64,000 nucleotides of DNA from NCBI GenBank assembly GCA_024752435.1, contig CP103022.1, positions 62,001-126,000 on the forward strand, in the 5' to 3' direction. Of this stretch, positions 23,226-34,727 are shown in pieces. Positions within the stretch are counted from its first letter, which is position 1. Every line of letters starts with the position of its first letter. The position numbers and the translations under genes were made by a program. The DNA comes from Allantophomopsis cytisporea. Taxonomy: Eukaryota > Ascomycota > Leotiomycetes > Phacidiales > Phacidiaceae. The notes below the pieces were generated by a model. That model was not told where the DNA came from, did no database searches, and was given only the letters and a program-made list of their open reading frames with translations.

Positions 23226-23841
23226 AGTGAGTGGAGAAGTACGATATGAATGTGATTGATAGTGAAGTATTGATATGTAAAATGAATGCTATTGATCATG
23301 AAGCAACAATATGGACTTCTTAAAGCAGATACACAGTAGGTAATGTAGGAATATCCTCAGTTAGTGTTAATATGTGGCCCGTGCATAACTCCACTAGTCA
23401 CTTGTATAAATGAGAATACGCACCTAAATGCAACGTCACACATGAACCTCTGAAAATAATGGCTTCTTGAGGATAGCGAAGATTGAACGGTCTGATAGGT
23501 TACGAGGGTTATCATTCAAACTAATCTCAGTGCATTATAGCAATAACAACGAGCTACTTTCTTTCATGATGATATCTAGAAAAACTAGACGAAGTGGTGG
23601 TCTCCAATTGGTGGGAATCTTGACCTCGGGGCCCGAACTTCAAAATTCCCGAGCAACTCAGATCCAAAATTCCCGAATTCCCACGTGTAACCAACCACGG
23701 GGACAAACTTCTATCATGCCTCCTTTTTCTTGAGAAGTATACAACAATGACAATTCTCGACTCCAGTTCAGGACGCTTATCTACTCCACCACTCAGGTTC
23801 CCATCGTTCTCTTCTCACTCAAAAACATATTGAAGTTTGTC
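23226..23841. promoter_or_regulatory. Shared divergent upstream region of the Zn2Cys6 factor and FAD monooxygenase
   Basis: About 615 bases between two divergent starts. It contains CGG/CCG-type triplets (for example CTCGGGG near 23625), which are possible half-sites for Zn2Cys6 proteins, but nothing specific enough to assign. No coding frame is supported here. Confidence 0.35.
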
Positions 23842-25143
23842 ATGCACGCCCTGATCAGTGGAGCGGGGATAGCTGGGCCCACGCTTGCGTGGTTCCTGGC
23901 CAAGGCTGGTATCCGCGTCACCATCGTCGAGAAGTGCCAGTCTCTCCTCCCCCATGGGCAGAATATCGATATCCAAGGCAGCGCAATCACAATCATCAAG
24001 AAGATGAGGCTAATGGATCAGATTCGTCGATTCAACACGACGGAAAAGGGTACTCAATTCATCGATCCAAAAGGACAGCCATATGCACCCTTTCCAGTCA
24101 AGGAGAAATACTCTGTTAGCTTCACCTCGGAGTTTGAGATCCTCCGTGGTGACTTGGCAGCGGTCCTCTATGAGTCTACGAAAGACCATCCGAATGTCAA
24201 CTACTTGTTTGGGACTACAATCAAGGAACTCGTCTCAAATAATGATGACAACCTCAAGGTAGAATTGAGCAATGGAGAAGTACGAGTGTTCGACCTCTTG
24301 GTCGCAGCAGATGGCCAGTGGTCAAAGGTACGAAAGCAGTGCTTCCCTCCAGAGAATATCAACGTTATCGATATGGGCATGTATTGCGGCTACTGGACTA
24401 TTCCACGCCTGCCAGGTGACAACGATTGGTGGAACGTCTACCTTGCTCTTGACTCAAGAATTTGCACCATCAGACCCGACCCACATGGCACAATCAGGGC
24501 AATGTTCACTCGCATGCCCTGCAACGAGACTCAGGAAAAAGCATGGCAAGAGGCATCCAAGAGTGACAGACAGACGCAGGAAGAACTACTGAGAAGGGAG
24601 TTCGCAGATGCGGGATGGCAAGCGGAAAGGCTCCTGGATGCCATGGATCAAGCGCCTGACTTCTATTTCCAGGCGGTTCAACAGATCAAAATGTCCAAAT
24701 GGTCCCACTCTCGTGTCATATGCCTAGGAGACGCCGCTTATGCTCCGACACCGCTCACAGGGATGGGCACTTCCCTGGCCATCACTGGGGCCTACGTACT
24801 TGCCGGGGAACTGAGCAAGCTCAATGACGGTGAAAGTCCTTCAAGGGCGTTCGAGGCTTACGAAAATCGATTTCGCCCATTTGTCGAGGAGTCGCAGAAG
24901 ATTCCCTTCTTTGTTCCAGCCATTGCACATCCAGAGACGGCATGGAAGAGATGGCTGTTTCAAGCATTTATGTCGGTACTCTCAAAGGTTGTGTCCAGGG
25001 TTGTGGCAACACCGTGGCTAGCCAGCAGATTACAGCATGGCAAAGTTGACGACTTCCCCTTGTCACAATACCCAAGCTTTGATGGTGTGGCTTCCAGAAC
25101 GGCCAACTGTCATTACGGTAGTTCTCCTGAGAATGAATCTTGA
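23842..25143 (+). CDS. FAD-dependent monooxygenase (PHBH fold, TetX/salicylate-hydroxylase-like)
   Basis: An intronless 433-residue flavoprotein. The frame runs back to a TTG at 23830, but the first ATG is 23842 and leads straight into the Rossmann motif ALISGAGIAGPTLAWFL (GxGxxG, residues about 4-20) ending in VEK for FAD ribose. The middle holds the DG motif (VAADGQWSKVR). The GD motif is GDAAYAPTPLTGMGTSLA. These three define class A flavin monooxygenases, which use NAD(P)H and O2 to hydroxylate aromatic or polyketide-like substrates. The closest style is the TetX-like group common in fungal secondary metabolism; the substrate is unknown. It is divergent from the Zn2Cys6 factor and followed by a dead FMO-type gene, which suggests the remains of a small oxidative cluster. 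Confidence 0.9.
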   Translation: MHALISGAGIAGPTLAWFLAKAGIRVTIVEKCQSLLPHGQNIDIQGSAITIIKKMRLMDQIRRFNTTEKGTQFIDPKGQPYAPFPVKEKYSVSFTSEFEILRGDLAAVLYESTKDHPNVNYLFGTTIKELVSNNDDNLKVELSNGEVRVFDLLVAADGQWSKVRKQCFPPENINVIDMGMYCGYWTIPRLPGDNDWWNVYLALDSRICTIRPDPHGTIRAMFTRMPCNETQEKAWQEASKSDRQTQEELLRREFADAGWQAERLLDAMDQAPDFYFQAVQQIKMSKWSHSRVICLGDAAYAPTPLTGMGTSLAITGAYVLAGELSKLNDGESPSRAFEAYENRFRPFVEESQKIPFFVPAIAHPETAWKRWLFQAFMSVLSKVVSRVVATPWLASRLQHGKVDDFPLSQYPSFDGVASRTANCHYGSSPENES

Positions 25144-25635
25144 TTTCTAATAAGTCATACTATAATGTGTATATATAATGATATTTCTAATAATTGAGAC
25201 GTTGAATACTAAATTAGTAACTCACCAGAAACTATAGATGCACTAAATAAGCGTGAAAAGGGCTGTGGAGCAGACAATATGTCCCTGGAGATCCCTTTAA
25301 AGATAACTAACAAACAAGTCGTTATTTGTGTCTGCTATGTCACAATCAACCGTATAAATGAAGGGATTGAAAAGATGTTGTGCAGGGACAAAGTATCGAA
25401 ATGCAGGCAAAGCAGTGCGGAATGAGTCCGAATAGCAGCGATTAGAGATCATAAGGTTCATATCTATAATCACCTTATTGGAACACTCGAGGTTTTAGCG
25501 AAAGAGAAATCACGTTCAGACGAAAAAGACACGAGTGGTCTGAAAGTATTAGCCAGAGTGCAGATATGATGATGATAGAAATTTAGTAACATCTACGAAT
25601 AGCGAACTTTGTTACGTTTCCCCTAAGTATATAGC
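25144..25635. other. Intergenic region
   Basis: A+T-rich spacer between the FAD monooxygenase and the broken FMO gene. No gene seen. Confidence 0.5.
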
Positions 25636-27120
25636 ATGTCGAATCCGACCAGTGTAAGACGAGTGGCTGTGATCAGTGCAGGTCCTTCTGGTATCTCAGC
25701 AGTTTACGCTCTGGGACAAGAGAAGAAGTTCGATGTTATTCAGGTCTTTGAACGAAGAGATCGCGTAGGTGGAACATGGTCAGTGATATTGACTGCGAGC
25801 AACTCCAAAAGAAAATAGCCACTGACGAATTCTATAAAACAGGATCTACGATGCAGAACCAGATGTGTTTCCTATACCAGGTCTAACAAACGCCGGACGC
25901 AAAATCCCATCTACACTGCCAAATTTCACTCCTCTCAGCGCTGTAGATACTACCAGCTGTACTGGGACCTACGCCACGTTACATAGCAATGTTGGGTCGG
26001 GTATTATGACATTCACGCATACACCCCTTTCCAAAGTCAACTCTGCACTGACAACAGACCGTTATGGTGCTAACAACTCAACTCGACTATATCGAATCGT
26101 CGCAGGCTATCTTGAGGATATTTTTGCGCCGTATTTTCACTTGCTCAAGTTGAATACAACGTTAGAGAAACTGGAGAGATGGGAACGAGTGGGTTCTGAC
26201 CTTGCTTCAGTCAGGAAGGGAACATTGTGGAAAGAACGTAGATTACTAGTGGACAGAGCGTTTTGATGCTGTCGTTGTTGATCTGGTCACTTCACTGTTC
26301 CACAAGTACCTGTGATTCCAGATATCAGAGCATTCTTGAAAGAGTACCTATCGAAGCTTGAGCACTCGAAGTCTTTCCGAGATATCAACGACTATGTTGG
26401 CAAGGTAAGATGCCTTTTCCCGGCCGTTGAATGTCATGACGGTATCTGACATCCAATAGCTTGTCGTAGTTGTTGGAGGTAATGTATCCGCCAGTGACTC
26501 TGTAGTCGACTTCCACAATATTTTCAAGGCTCCTCTTTACGTTGTCCATCGAGGCGTAAACCCAAAGCTCGAAAGCGTCCGGAAGCTTCCCAATATTCAA
26601 GTCACCAAATCCATCAAAAGCTTTTCCCTAGAGAACACTGATGGCCACGAGCTAAAGCTGACTCATGATGTAGGTAAGAGCTGCGCTGACTTTCACAGTC
26701 TACGAATATGAAGCGGTGGCTGTAGCGCGTGTTCTTGCTGGTAGGGGAAATCTTCCTCGCGTCGAAGAGCAGAAGGAGTAGAAGCCAAAGCGGCTAGAGT
26801 ATAAGGGTCCAACGACTATCTTCCATGAGATCGCTCCCGATTTCAAAGAGTATTTCGAAGGCTTGCGAGCCATTGCGGGACCACCAGCGACTGAAAGCAA
26901 TGCTTATGAACTGCTACCATATGAAGATTGGTGGCAGAAGGCCAGAAACGTATTCGTTAAAATCATCACGTGATGTTGATCTGAATAAGAATCGAGTGAG
27001 CTGATGTCCGTTCCGTAGACATCGCTTGCTCTCAAGGAGTAAAAGGCCAGTACGCTCTTTCGCGACAATTGGATTGATCGTCTACCTCGGAACTTTGGAC
27101 TTGCATCGTTGCTGGTAAGT
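25636..27120 (+). pseudogene. Decayed flavin-containing monooxygenase (FMO-like)
   Basis: It begins with an ATG and a flavin-binding start (VAVISAGPSGISAVYAL, then ERRDRVGGTW). A good intron follows (GTCAGT donor at 25780, CTGAC branch, CAG acceptor) and restores GTWIYDAEPDVFPIPG. Further blocks such as VVVVGGNVSASD (NADPH site) follow a second intact intron near 26406-26460. The gene is broken. The frame shifts near 26263, between DRAF and FDAVVV, and again before SGHFTVPQVP. An in-frame TAG follows at about 26778. The first FAD motif also starts SAGPSG where GxGxxG is expected. Homology fades by about 27120. Intact splice sites with frame breaks indicate decay of a once spliced gene. Confidence 0.85.
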
Positions 27121-28009
27121 CAGTCTTGGCTCTCTTCTAATGCCAACTAACTATTCGGTTGGATGCATCTTCTGACCGTATTGTGACAAGATCGACCTAT
27201 CAGTAGTAGAGCTTACTGTATCGCCAGCGAGGAACCCTCTCAGCCACATGTTGTCGTCAGTATTTGCAGCCCAATATTATACCACGTGCAATCGAAAGCT
27301 ATATCAAATGCTATAGATTTCGGCATTGGCTTTGATAACAGTAGTCTATACTGTACTGTGTAGGGTATTGCATTATTCGTGTTACCGGAGTTGTGGTTGA
27401 GTTTCTGCATACATCAAATTAAACGGACTGAGTACAGTAAGGTTCTTTGAGATTTTACTTCATTTATACGTTCAGTCGAAAGTATAAGGATGTTCCTTGA
27501 TACTCCTAACAAAACCATGATTAGATCTGTTAGAAATGTGTGTTTGACACCTTGTCGCAAATTTTGATCAACAGTTACCATATCCATGTTTCTATTCACC
27601 GTTTATAAATTATAAAGTCAGGATTGTAGATTGACCTTGATCATGAAGCGGCCAGTGCTTGTATATATGCGTACGTATATTAGAAAAATTACAGCGGACA
27701 GAGCGGCCGACGGCGATTCTATTACACCGTCAGCGTCCGCACCACCACAAACGCTGTGTGGTGCCTTTCCAGGCAATTAGTTAGCTGTAATTTATATAAT
27801 AGTCACTTCAACCACTGCTTAGAGCATCAACCATTCTACTTATATTATTTAATATCCATCATATAACGACTTAAGTTATCATCCGAATAAATCCGACCAA
27901 ATCCGTGCCATCAAATCTGCTGAAAACAGTAAAGGGAATATTCAACCACTTGGTTGGAAAGCAGAGATTCTGTCTAATCAATCCTTTTCTGAAAGTCTTC
28001 TAATATAAA
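27121..28009. other. Intergenic A+T-rich region
   Basis: No supported gene. It includes the promoter of the NAD(P)-binding protein gene. Confidence 0.5.
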
Positions 28010-28796
28010 ATGCATGTGGTACTTGTTGGAGCAACCGGCCTAGTGGGGTCAGCATGTCTACAAGCCATGCTCTCATCACCAAGCGTTACACAAATCTCCA
28101 TCCTAAGTCGACGACCTGTCAAGATGGCTGAGGGAAATCCCAAAGTCAAGACACTCATCCACTCTGATTTCAAAAGTTATGATTCCGAATTACTGCGCTC
28201 ATTGGAGAGCGCCGCAGGTTGCGTATGGGCACTTGGAATGAGCTCGAATGGTGCCAAGGAAGAGTAAGTCATTCAATCCGCAATCAATGAACTTCAAAAA
28301 TAGGTTTATTGAAATAAAAAGGGAATATACTGTAATCACACAGGATTACGCAATTGCGGCAGCCAAAGCCTTCTCAACCCTTAACAAAGACTTCAATTTC
28401 GTCTATGTATCTGGTGAAGGAGCAACGACAACACCAGGGCGTTTTACGCCCATGTTTGGACGCATCAAGGGACGCACCGAGCAGGAACTGCTGGAACTTG
28501 GCCGCAACTCAACCTTGCATCCGTATTCTGTCCGCCCCGCTATGGTGGATCCCAGAAGGCACCCTGAGATCTTGCCATTTATTCCAACGCCACCTCTTAT
28601 CCTGAGAGCTTCCATGACTGTGTTGGGACCGCTTACTGATGTGCTTTGGAAGAGCGGGCAAAGCCCTACCAAGGAATTGGGAGAATTCCTCTTGAAATTG
28701 GCTGTGAGCGATGGGAAGCCTTTGGAGGGCAAGGGGATTGAAGGGGAAGGCAGAACAGTTTCCAATGTTGGATTTCGTCGTTTGGTGGGATTGTGA
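28010..28796 (+). CDS. NAD(P)-binding Rossmann-fold protein (atypical SDR, HTATIP2/Fmp52-like)
   Basis: Two exons (28010-28263 and 28304-28796) joined through a 40-nt intron with donor GTAAGT and acceptor TAG give 248 residues. The N-terminus MHVVLVGATGLVGSACLQ holds the GxxGxxG dinucleotide-binding motif. ILSRRPVKM is the usual end of the second strand with basic residues that favour NADP. The second half keeps FVYVSGEGA and a YSVRPAMVDP stretch after an NFVYVSG core, as in the atypical SDR group related to HTATIP2 and yeast Fmp52. There is no classical YxxxK pair at the expected place, so a redox-sensing or binding role is possible rather than catalysis. No targeting signal is evident. The product and substrate are unknown. 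Confidence 0.82.
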
Positions 28797-30823
28797 ATGC
28801 GTGTCGTTGGTCGGAGTCTACTTCCTATTATCCGAGTCATTAGTCTCTAAGCTTCGACAGATCTAATTTTCTCGTTAGAGTTTTCATAAGTAGCTATAAA
28901 TACTAATGTTATCTCTTTTATAGAGTATTTATTGGATTACCGCTTAGATCTTACTTAGTCAAACCTTCGATTGAAGCCTTGCAGACAAGGGATTGTCCTC
29001 CGCTAGCCGGTACACGACAAGAACCGTAACAGGTAGCAGTCGACCTAAGATTAACGTCCCTCCCATGAAATTGACCCGTACAGAACGTCAGAATGATGGA
29101 TAGGAGCAATTAAGGCAGGGGATGATACCCTACATGTCGAAACGACGGGCATATAAATTTGATGTTATAATGTAACAGTATTCATATTCCCAGAGAGTAG
29201 CAATACTTCTTTGACCAAAAGCTTAGTAGATGAATCAGTTCTACCACTACTGCGCAGAATAACTTGGTATTATGCCCAACTACATAAGCTGCCCCTTACA
29301 GTACGCCTCTCATTACACAATGCGTTAAAGCTATAACCTTGACTCTAATGAACCAAGCTAGCTTTGTATGTGTCCACGTCAGTACACAACAATCTTAGAA
29401 TTCACTTGCCATAAGATCGCTACAGACAACAGCTGATTTTGCTTACTTACCATCCAACTAAAATCTACAAGCAAGCAAGCTACACGCTTACAGAGTGAAT
29501 AGAACGGCACTAGTACGTAACAGCCTACAGGACCTGCAATATTCCTCCCTATCACTGTTCTTGACTCCTGCTTTTATTATTCTTCTCACCATGCCAGAAG
29601 GAATACCACTGCGCAATTTTCCCGAGTTTTTATAATTTCCGTTCACTAGAGTCAATGATAACTACCTACAGATCGAGTCTTTGAAGCTTATGCCACTGTT
29701 GATACCAATAAATTTAGAGTGCTTGTCGGAGCGAGACAGAAGACTAGAACTTGAGATTTGACTATCTCCGGGCTAGATTTGGTTGGCTTTGGATCTTCTG
29801 GGAGCATCACTGTACAGACTCGGGAGTTCCCATATACTGGTGATAACTATGGTGAAGTAGATGCTCCGACGAATCTAGGCGTCTATACCCACAGCTTTAC
29901 ATATGGAACCGTCATTTTTCCTATGTATCAGACGGATACTGACACGTCTTATGCCTTTAAGTTCGACATCTAATGGAGTGGAGTTATCTTTCTTCAGCCT
30001 CTTCGAGAATTGTAAGAGACGTGGACAACTACTGTCCAAGGTAGAGAACTCTCATATAGTGGATTCTGAAAACATTGCCGAGCTCTTCCATTTCTGCTCT
30101 GTGTTCCTTCGCTGATTCTATTCTCTATATGGGACTCATATCACGACCGATGGTATTCATGTGACCTTGCATGGGCAACTGACCTCATATGTATATCCTA
30201 TCGAGAAAGGCTATGCTTATCTGGCAAGATTTGGCAACTTCATCGTGGCAGACCTGTCACGGCTTGACATCATGGCTGCGAACTTTGTCAAAGCCAAGTT
30301 CATATCTTCAATCTCTCGTGAGTTGATTGATCCTCGCCATGGAGCGTTAGCCAGGGTTGAGTTGTGGAGAGGAAGAACCGCGAATAACTTTGCACGGTAT
30401 CCTTAACCTTATCAATTACTTAGCTTAACTCTTTGGGACACCATGCAACTCTTGCAATTACTGAGATGAAGGATTTGCATGAGAGGCTCTGGTATGTGCG
30501 ACAGATGTTGCGGGTCACAGATGGTTGGATCACATTGAGCTCTCTCAGTAGTTATGATCGTGATGAATGTCCCTGAGTGTGCATTTTCGAGCTCTGTCAA
30601 ATTGTCATTAGATTGATTCCCATCCTTCACGTCCGTTTTATGCGTCTACTAACATGCATCCAGAAGTTCAGCCGCCAATTAGTCCATCGTGATAAACGCA
30701 ACATGTGTTCAAGTAGCTCCTCAACTAATTCTGTCTTGAAGTATCCCCACATTCGTATGTCCGATGGAATTTTGAGTAAGTCTCTCGATCTTTACCACTC
30801 TTGACACTCCCTCTCTATCAATT
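28797..30823. other. Gene-poor region with short coding-like relics
   Basis: About 2 kb. Fragmentary frames at 29758-29973 and 30161-30406 have balanced amino-acid composition and could be exons of a decayed gene, but I recognise no family and cannot join them. Nothing else supported. Confidence 0.4.
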
Positions 30824-32539
30824 ATGCTCTCTACCTCGTGCTATCAGCTGGATCACCTTTATAGCACTGCCTCATGCAGAAATGCTACTACTGAAGGGTT
30901 CTACAAAGATCCAACGAGCCAGATGAGAAAACACATTGTCGCCTCAACATGCCAGTGGCTAGATCAAAGCGACTTACAAGCAATCTCGCGATTCGAAGAT
31001 GACTCAGCATATCCACCGCGAGTTCAGGTATACCAAATGCCTAATCTAAAGTACGATCTGTCGCCAGCTTTCACTAAGGAAGCAGGAGAAGGACTTGCCG
31101 AATCCCTCGGCATTCCTTTCGGAGATAGCTACAAGAGTCTTTGTTGCCAAATGGATACCCAACATAACCGGCTCATATGTGGAGATAGAATATGGAAGCT
31201 GACACGACGTGACTCGGAGATGCGCAGACAGCGTTCCCGCCTTACCGCTTTCATAGAGATCACAGAATACATGATCTACCTTGGATCAAATAACCTACTT
31301 CAGACATTTGAGAGGCAGCATTCCACAATTTCATTGTACTTACAATGGGCTATGGAGCACGGACTTACTTGGATGATTGATCAGTTCATCGACTTGAGAA
31401 CCTTGTCTACGAATGCTTTCAGCCAAAACTTGTTGCTTCCTGCAGTCGAATTTGGATACATAGGCTGGGTCAAGAATTTGATTAAGGCCAAAGTCGACGT
31501 CAATTTCATTTACGGAGATGATGACTTGGGAACAGCCCTCGGGACTGCAATCACGCAAAAGAACATTTCTATTGTCCAGACTCTCCTAGATGCTGATGCT
31601 GATCCAAACCTTCTAGATGTTCTCGAATTAGCAAGCATGTTGAGAGAAGATGAATATCTACAAACCAAGATACTCTCACTTTTAATTGATGCAGGCGCAG
31701 ATCCCAATTTTTCAGTCAACACAGATAATATGAGGTGTCGAGCCCTAATCTACGCAGCCAAATGTGGTCAAAAATCTGCTGTTTCGTATCTTCTAAATGC
31801 CGGAGCTGAGGTGAATCACTACAATGTGTTCTACGGAAGCGCCATACAATTTGCCACTGAAAGCGGTTCCGTTGCCACAGTTCAAGAGCTTCTGAATTAC
31901 AGTGCAGATGTATCTACACCCCTGTGTATGCTTTCAGAGATGCCCTCAGAGCTATGTCATCCATATTTCTTACGAACGCCACTCCAGATTGCTTCATCGG
32001 CTGATGATCTTGAAATGGTCCAAACACTTCTTAATGCTGGAGCATGTGCCGATGACCTTTTCGCAGAAGTCTTTGAAGTTGATTCCTTGCCAAATATCAT
32101 TGATAAATGGAATAAAGATGGCTTTCATGGGCTTTTTCTTTCCGCACTGCAAATAGTCGCAGGCTCTGAAAACTACGATATCCTACAAGTTCTGATCCCT
32201 CGTGATGCAGACATTAATCTCTCCGCCGGTTGTGTCTTTGGCAGGACCGCATTGCAACACGCTGCTGAGCATGGAAATATTGAGATGCTGAAGAAGCTGC
32301 TAGACTTAGGTGCAAATCCACACGGTTTACCTGCTCGATATTGTGGTTACACAGCACTTCAAGTGTCTGCTAGTATTGGACATGTTGAAACATTCAACTT
32401 ACTACTCGAGGCTGGAGCAAATCCTCACGATAGTCCTGGCGAGATACGAGGTGCAACCTGTCTGCAAGCTGCTGCTAGATCAGGTCATATCGAAATTATC
32501 AGTCTACTTCGTGCACTGGGTGTACTTGGTGAGGCATAA
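30824..32539 (+). CDS. Ankyrin-repeat protein
   Basis: A single frame of 571 residues. The N-terminal about 190 residues have no repeat; they resemble the poorly conserved leader of fungal ankyrin proteins, and I do not recognise a domain. From about residue 200 to the end there are roughly nine to ten ankyrin-type units, seen as repeats of G-A-D-P-N or GANPH and TALQxAAxxGHxExxxLLL. The clearest are at 250-275, 285-312, 315-345, 350-370, 385-410 and the last three at 470-565. Known ankyrin repeats bind partner proteins; no enzymatic domain is visible. The gene may lack an upstream exon, because an N-terminal partner domain is common in such fungal proteins. The ATG at 30824 is the first in frame. 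Confidence 0.8.
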   Translation: MLSTSCYQLDHLYSTASCRNATTEGFYKDPTSQMRKHIVASTCQWLDQSDLQAISRFEDDSAYPPRVQVYQMPNLKYDLSPAFTKEAGEGLAESLGIPFGDSYKSLCCQMDTQHNRLICGDRIWKLTRRDSEMRRQRSRLTAFIEITEYMIYLGSNNLLQTFERQHSTISLYLQWAMEHGLTWMIDQFIDLRTLSTNAFSQNLLLPAVEFGYIGWVKNLIKAKVDVNFIYGDDDLGTALGTAITQKNISIVQTLLDADADPNLLDVLELASMLREDEYLQTKILSLLIDAGADPNFSVNTDNMRCRALIYAAKCGQKSAVSYLLNAGAEVNHYNVFYGSAIQFATESGSVATVQELLNYSADVSTPLCMLSEMPSELCHPYFLRTPLQIASSADDLEMVQTLLNAGACADDLFAEVFEVDSLPNIIDKWNKDGFHGLFLSALQIVAGSENYDILQVLIPRDADINLSAGCVFGRTALQHAAEHGNIEMLKKLLDLGANPHGLPARYCGYTALQVSASIGHVETFNLLLEAGANPHDSPGEIRGATCLQAAARSGHIEIISLLRALGVLGEA

Positions 32540-34031
32540 GAAACTTACTTTATCCCCTCTTTATTTTCTATAATAGAACAGCCTATGCGGCGTACTATTA
32601 TAGTACGCAAGACAAATATAGACTGCAAATCCATTATCATTCAAATGACCTTAATTATTCTTTGAATGAAGCTTAGTACTTCGAATTACACCAATGAAAG
32701 GCTATGTAGGAAATTAAATGGCTACCTACTAACATTAAACTATCCTTCATGATAATCTTGGCTACAAGAATAATTATACACCTTGCAGCGTACTGGATAT
32801 TGTAGGTAATCTGGAATATGCTGCTCTAGATGCTCTTTATCAACAATTACTAGAGAAGCATCTGCTGTGGAGAGTCCATAGATGTTCTATTGTAAGCTGT
32901 CGGACATGAAATCCGAGCAGCGAAACGCAATCTTTTTATACACAGAAGTAAATCCGTCAGAGACTGTTTCTCTCCCTTCCCTTCCTCGAAACATCCGCGG
33001 CTAAAATAATGGACTAGATGGCGTATTATCGTCTGGGATCGTGAGGAGAGAGCCACATATGTCAACTAGGTCTCTCGGATTCTGTAGATCATGGTATATT
33101 CTAGGTAGCAGATTTCCTAGAACTACAAATTCGGTAAGATGCAAGAACCAGAGAGCGAGTGTAACTAGTCTAAGAACTTAGAGTGTTGTTTAACGTAGTA
33201 TTAGAAGGCAAATGGCACAGTCATCCTCATATTTCTAATCAATTCTCGGATCACGTCGAGGGAGATGAGGTTGGGATTAAGCGTTGAAACGTATCACAAA
33301 GCTGTACATAGCTGCGATTTTTAAGTGCCTCGCACTAGATTATTGTATTTGGGTATTTTGCTCTTTATTTTATATGATACAAAGTTATTGCATAGCTCTA
33401 ATTTGGAAGTGATGAGTTTGGTGTGATTTGTGTGGTCGTATAGAAACTCAATACCAGGTCGTATCTCTCGAGCACAGGTACCGTCCCATTATTCTCATAC
33501 TCAAAAGTGGAACCATCGAATATTGTTCATTTTGCTCGTTTATCCTGACAGGCCCTATAAAATCGATCTCGCCTGTACAAATTTGCATCTGCAAGCATAT
33601 AAATGTTGATGTCTGTTAGTATCAAGATAAATGTCAACATCTAAACAAAATACTTGATCCTGATGATGATCATCTCAGAAAATAAATAAGCGAGTCAATT
33701 ATACTGTAAAATACTGTATTCCTCCGGTATTTATTTATATCTATATTTAGATTGGGGATTACCCGTTTTCTTTATCATAAGGGTTGAGAAGAATCGACTC
33801 TAGACTTAATCCAGGTTAGTCTTAGGTCTTTGGATCATCAATCTTTACCCCACATGCACAGACCACTGGATATATGTACCAACGGTCCTACGCAATGTTT
33901 ACAATTGCGTTGGATTTGTATACAGTAGCAGTCAGCTGATATACGTAACTCAATAGTTTGTGTTATACCCCTGGTTTCTGCCCTCAAGCGCACAGCTATC
34001 TCTCAAGTCTTCCAATTGATCAGTGTCGAGG
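32540..34031. other. A+T-rich intergenic region
   Basis: About 1.5 kb with no supported gene. It contains the perfect 19-base palindrome at 32590-32608 described separately. Confidence 0.45.
32590..32608. repeat. 19-base perfect palindrome downstream of the ankyrin gene
   Basis: GCGTACTAT and its reverse complement ATAGTACGC flank one T. It lies about 50 bases after the ankyrin stop codon. Its role is unknown; it could form a hairpin in the 3' UTR or be a binding site. Confidence 0.6.
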
Positions 34032-34727
34032 ATGCCTATTCGGCAAAGGATATCAAAGGCTTGTCAAGTATGTCGGCAAAGGAAAACCAAATGCGACGAT
34101 CAGAACCCATGTCGACATTGTCAGCGGCTTAGTATCAGCTGTCAGTATCGGTCACATTATCGACGAAGAACGAAGGCTCAACCAGAGGTTGGCGCTGAAC
34201 AAGAATACCGTAGACCTGTTCCGAGTAGTGAAGAGACACATCCTATCAACGTGACCTCGCAAGTGGCGGCTACCAAGAATACACAACCTCAACAGAGTGC
34301 TAGTAAAACACACTCCGAGTTGTCACCTTGCCATCTCCAACATTATTATGGCGCTTCTTCAAACTTCGCGTTTCTGCAACAAATTCACCAAGGCCTCTCC
34401 GCCCAAGGCATTCAAGACTCAACCTTCCTAGGGGAAGCGGAAGAAGCATGTCCAAATTCGAATGCTTTTGAACACCGAGGACTTTTCCTTGGGGTACAAA
34501 CGCCGTTACAGAGCACGAAGTCCTCAAATGATCAAATTCATTCTCGATTTTTACCACGCGAGCTAGCGACAGAATTTCTAGAATCCTGTATATTAATGCC
34601 TACCAAAAATTGCCTTTCTCGAAAAATTGTAAGATTGGTCATTAACAAGATCATCTATGTTAGATACCGGGATGTCACAGGTTCTCACGACTGCAATCTA
34701 CTTCCTTATTTGTCGCGAACTCGGTGA
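34032..34727 (+). pseudogene. Truncated Zn2Cys6 transcription factor (N-terminal part only)
   Basis: From the ATG at 34032 the frame encodes a complete binuclear cluster (CQVCRQRKTKCDDQNPCRHC-x6-C, residues about 13-39), a basic tail and a linker. It then reaches LPRELATEFLE, which normally opens the ligand-sensing and middle-homology half of these factors. Instead of the expected several hundred further residues, similarity stops around 34620-34670 and the DNA continues as a reductase fragment in another frame; this frame ends at 34727. The result is either a dead gene or a truncated DNA-binding protein of 231 residues. No stop lies within the cluster region, so a short dominant-negative-like protein cannot be excluded. 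Confidence 0.75.
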
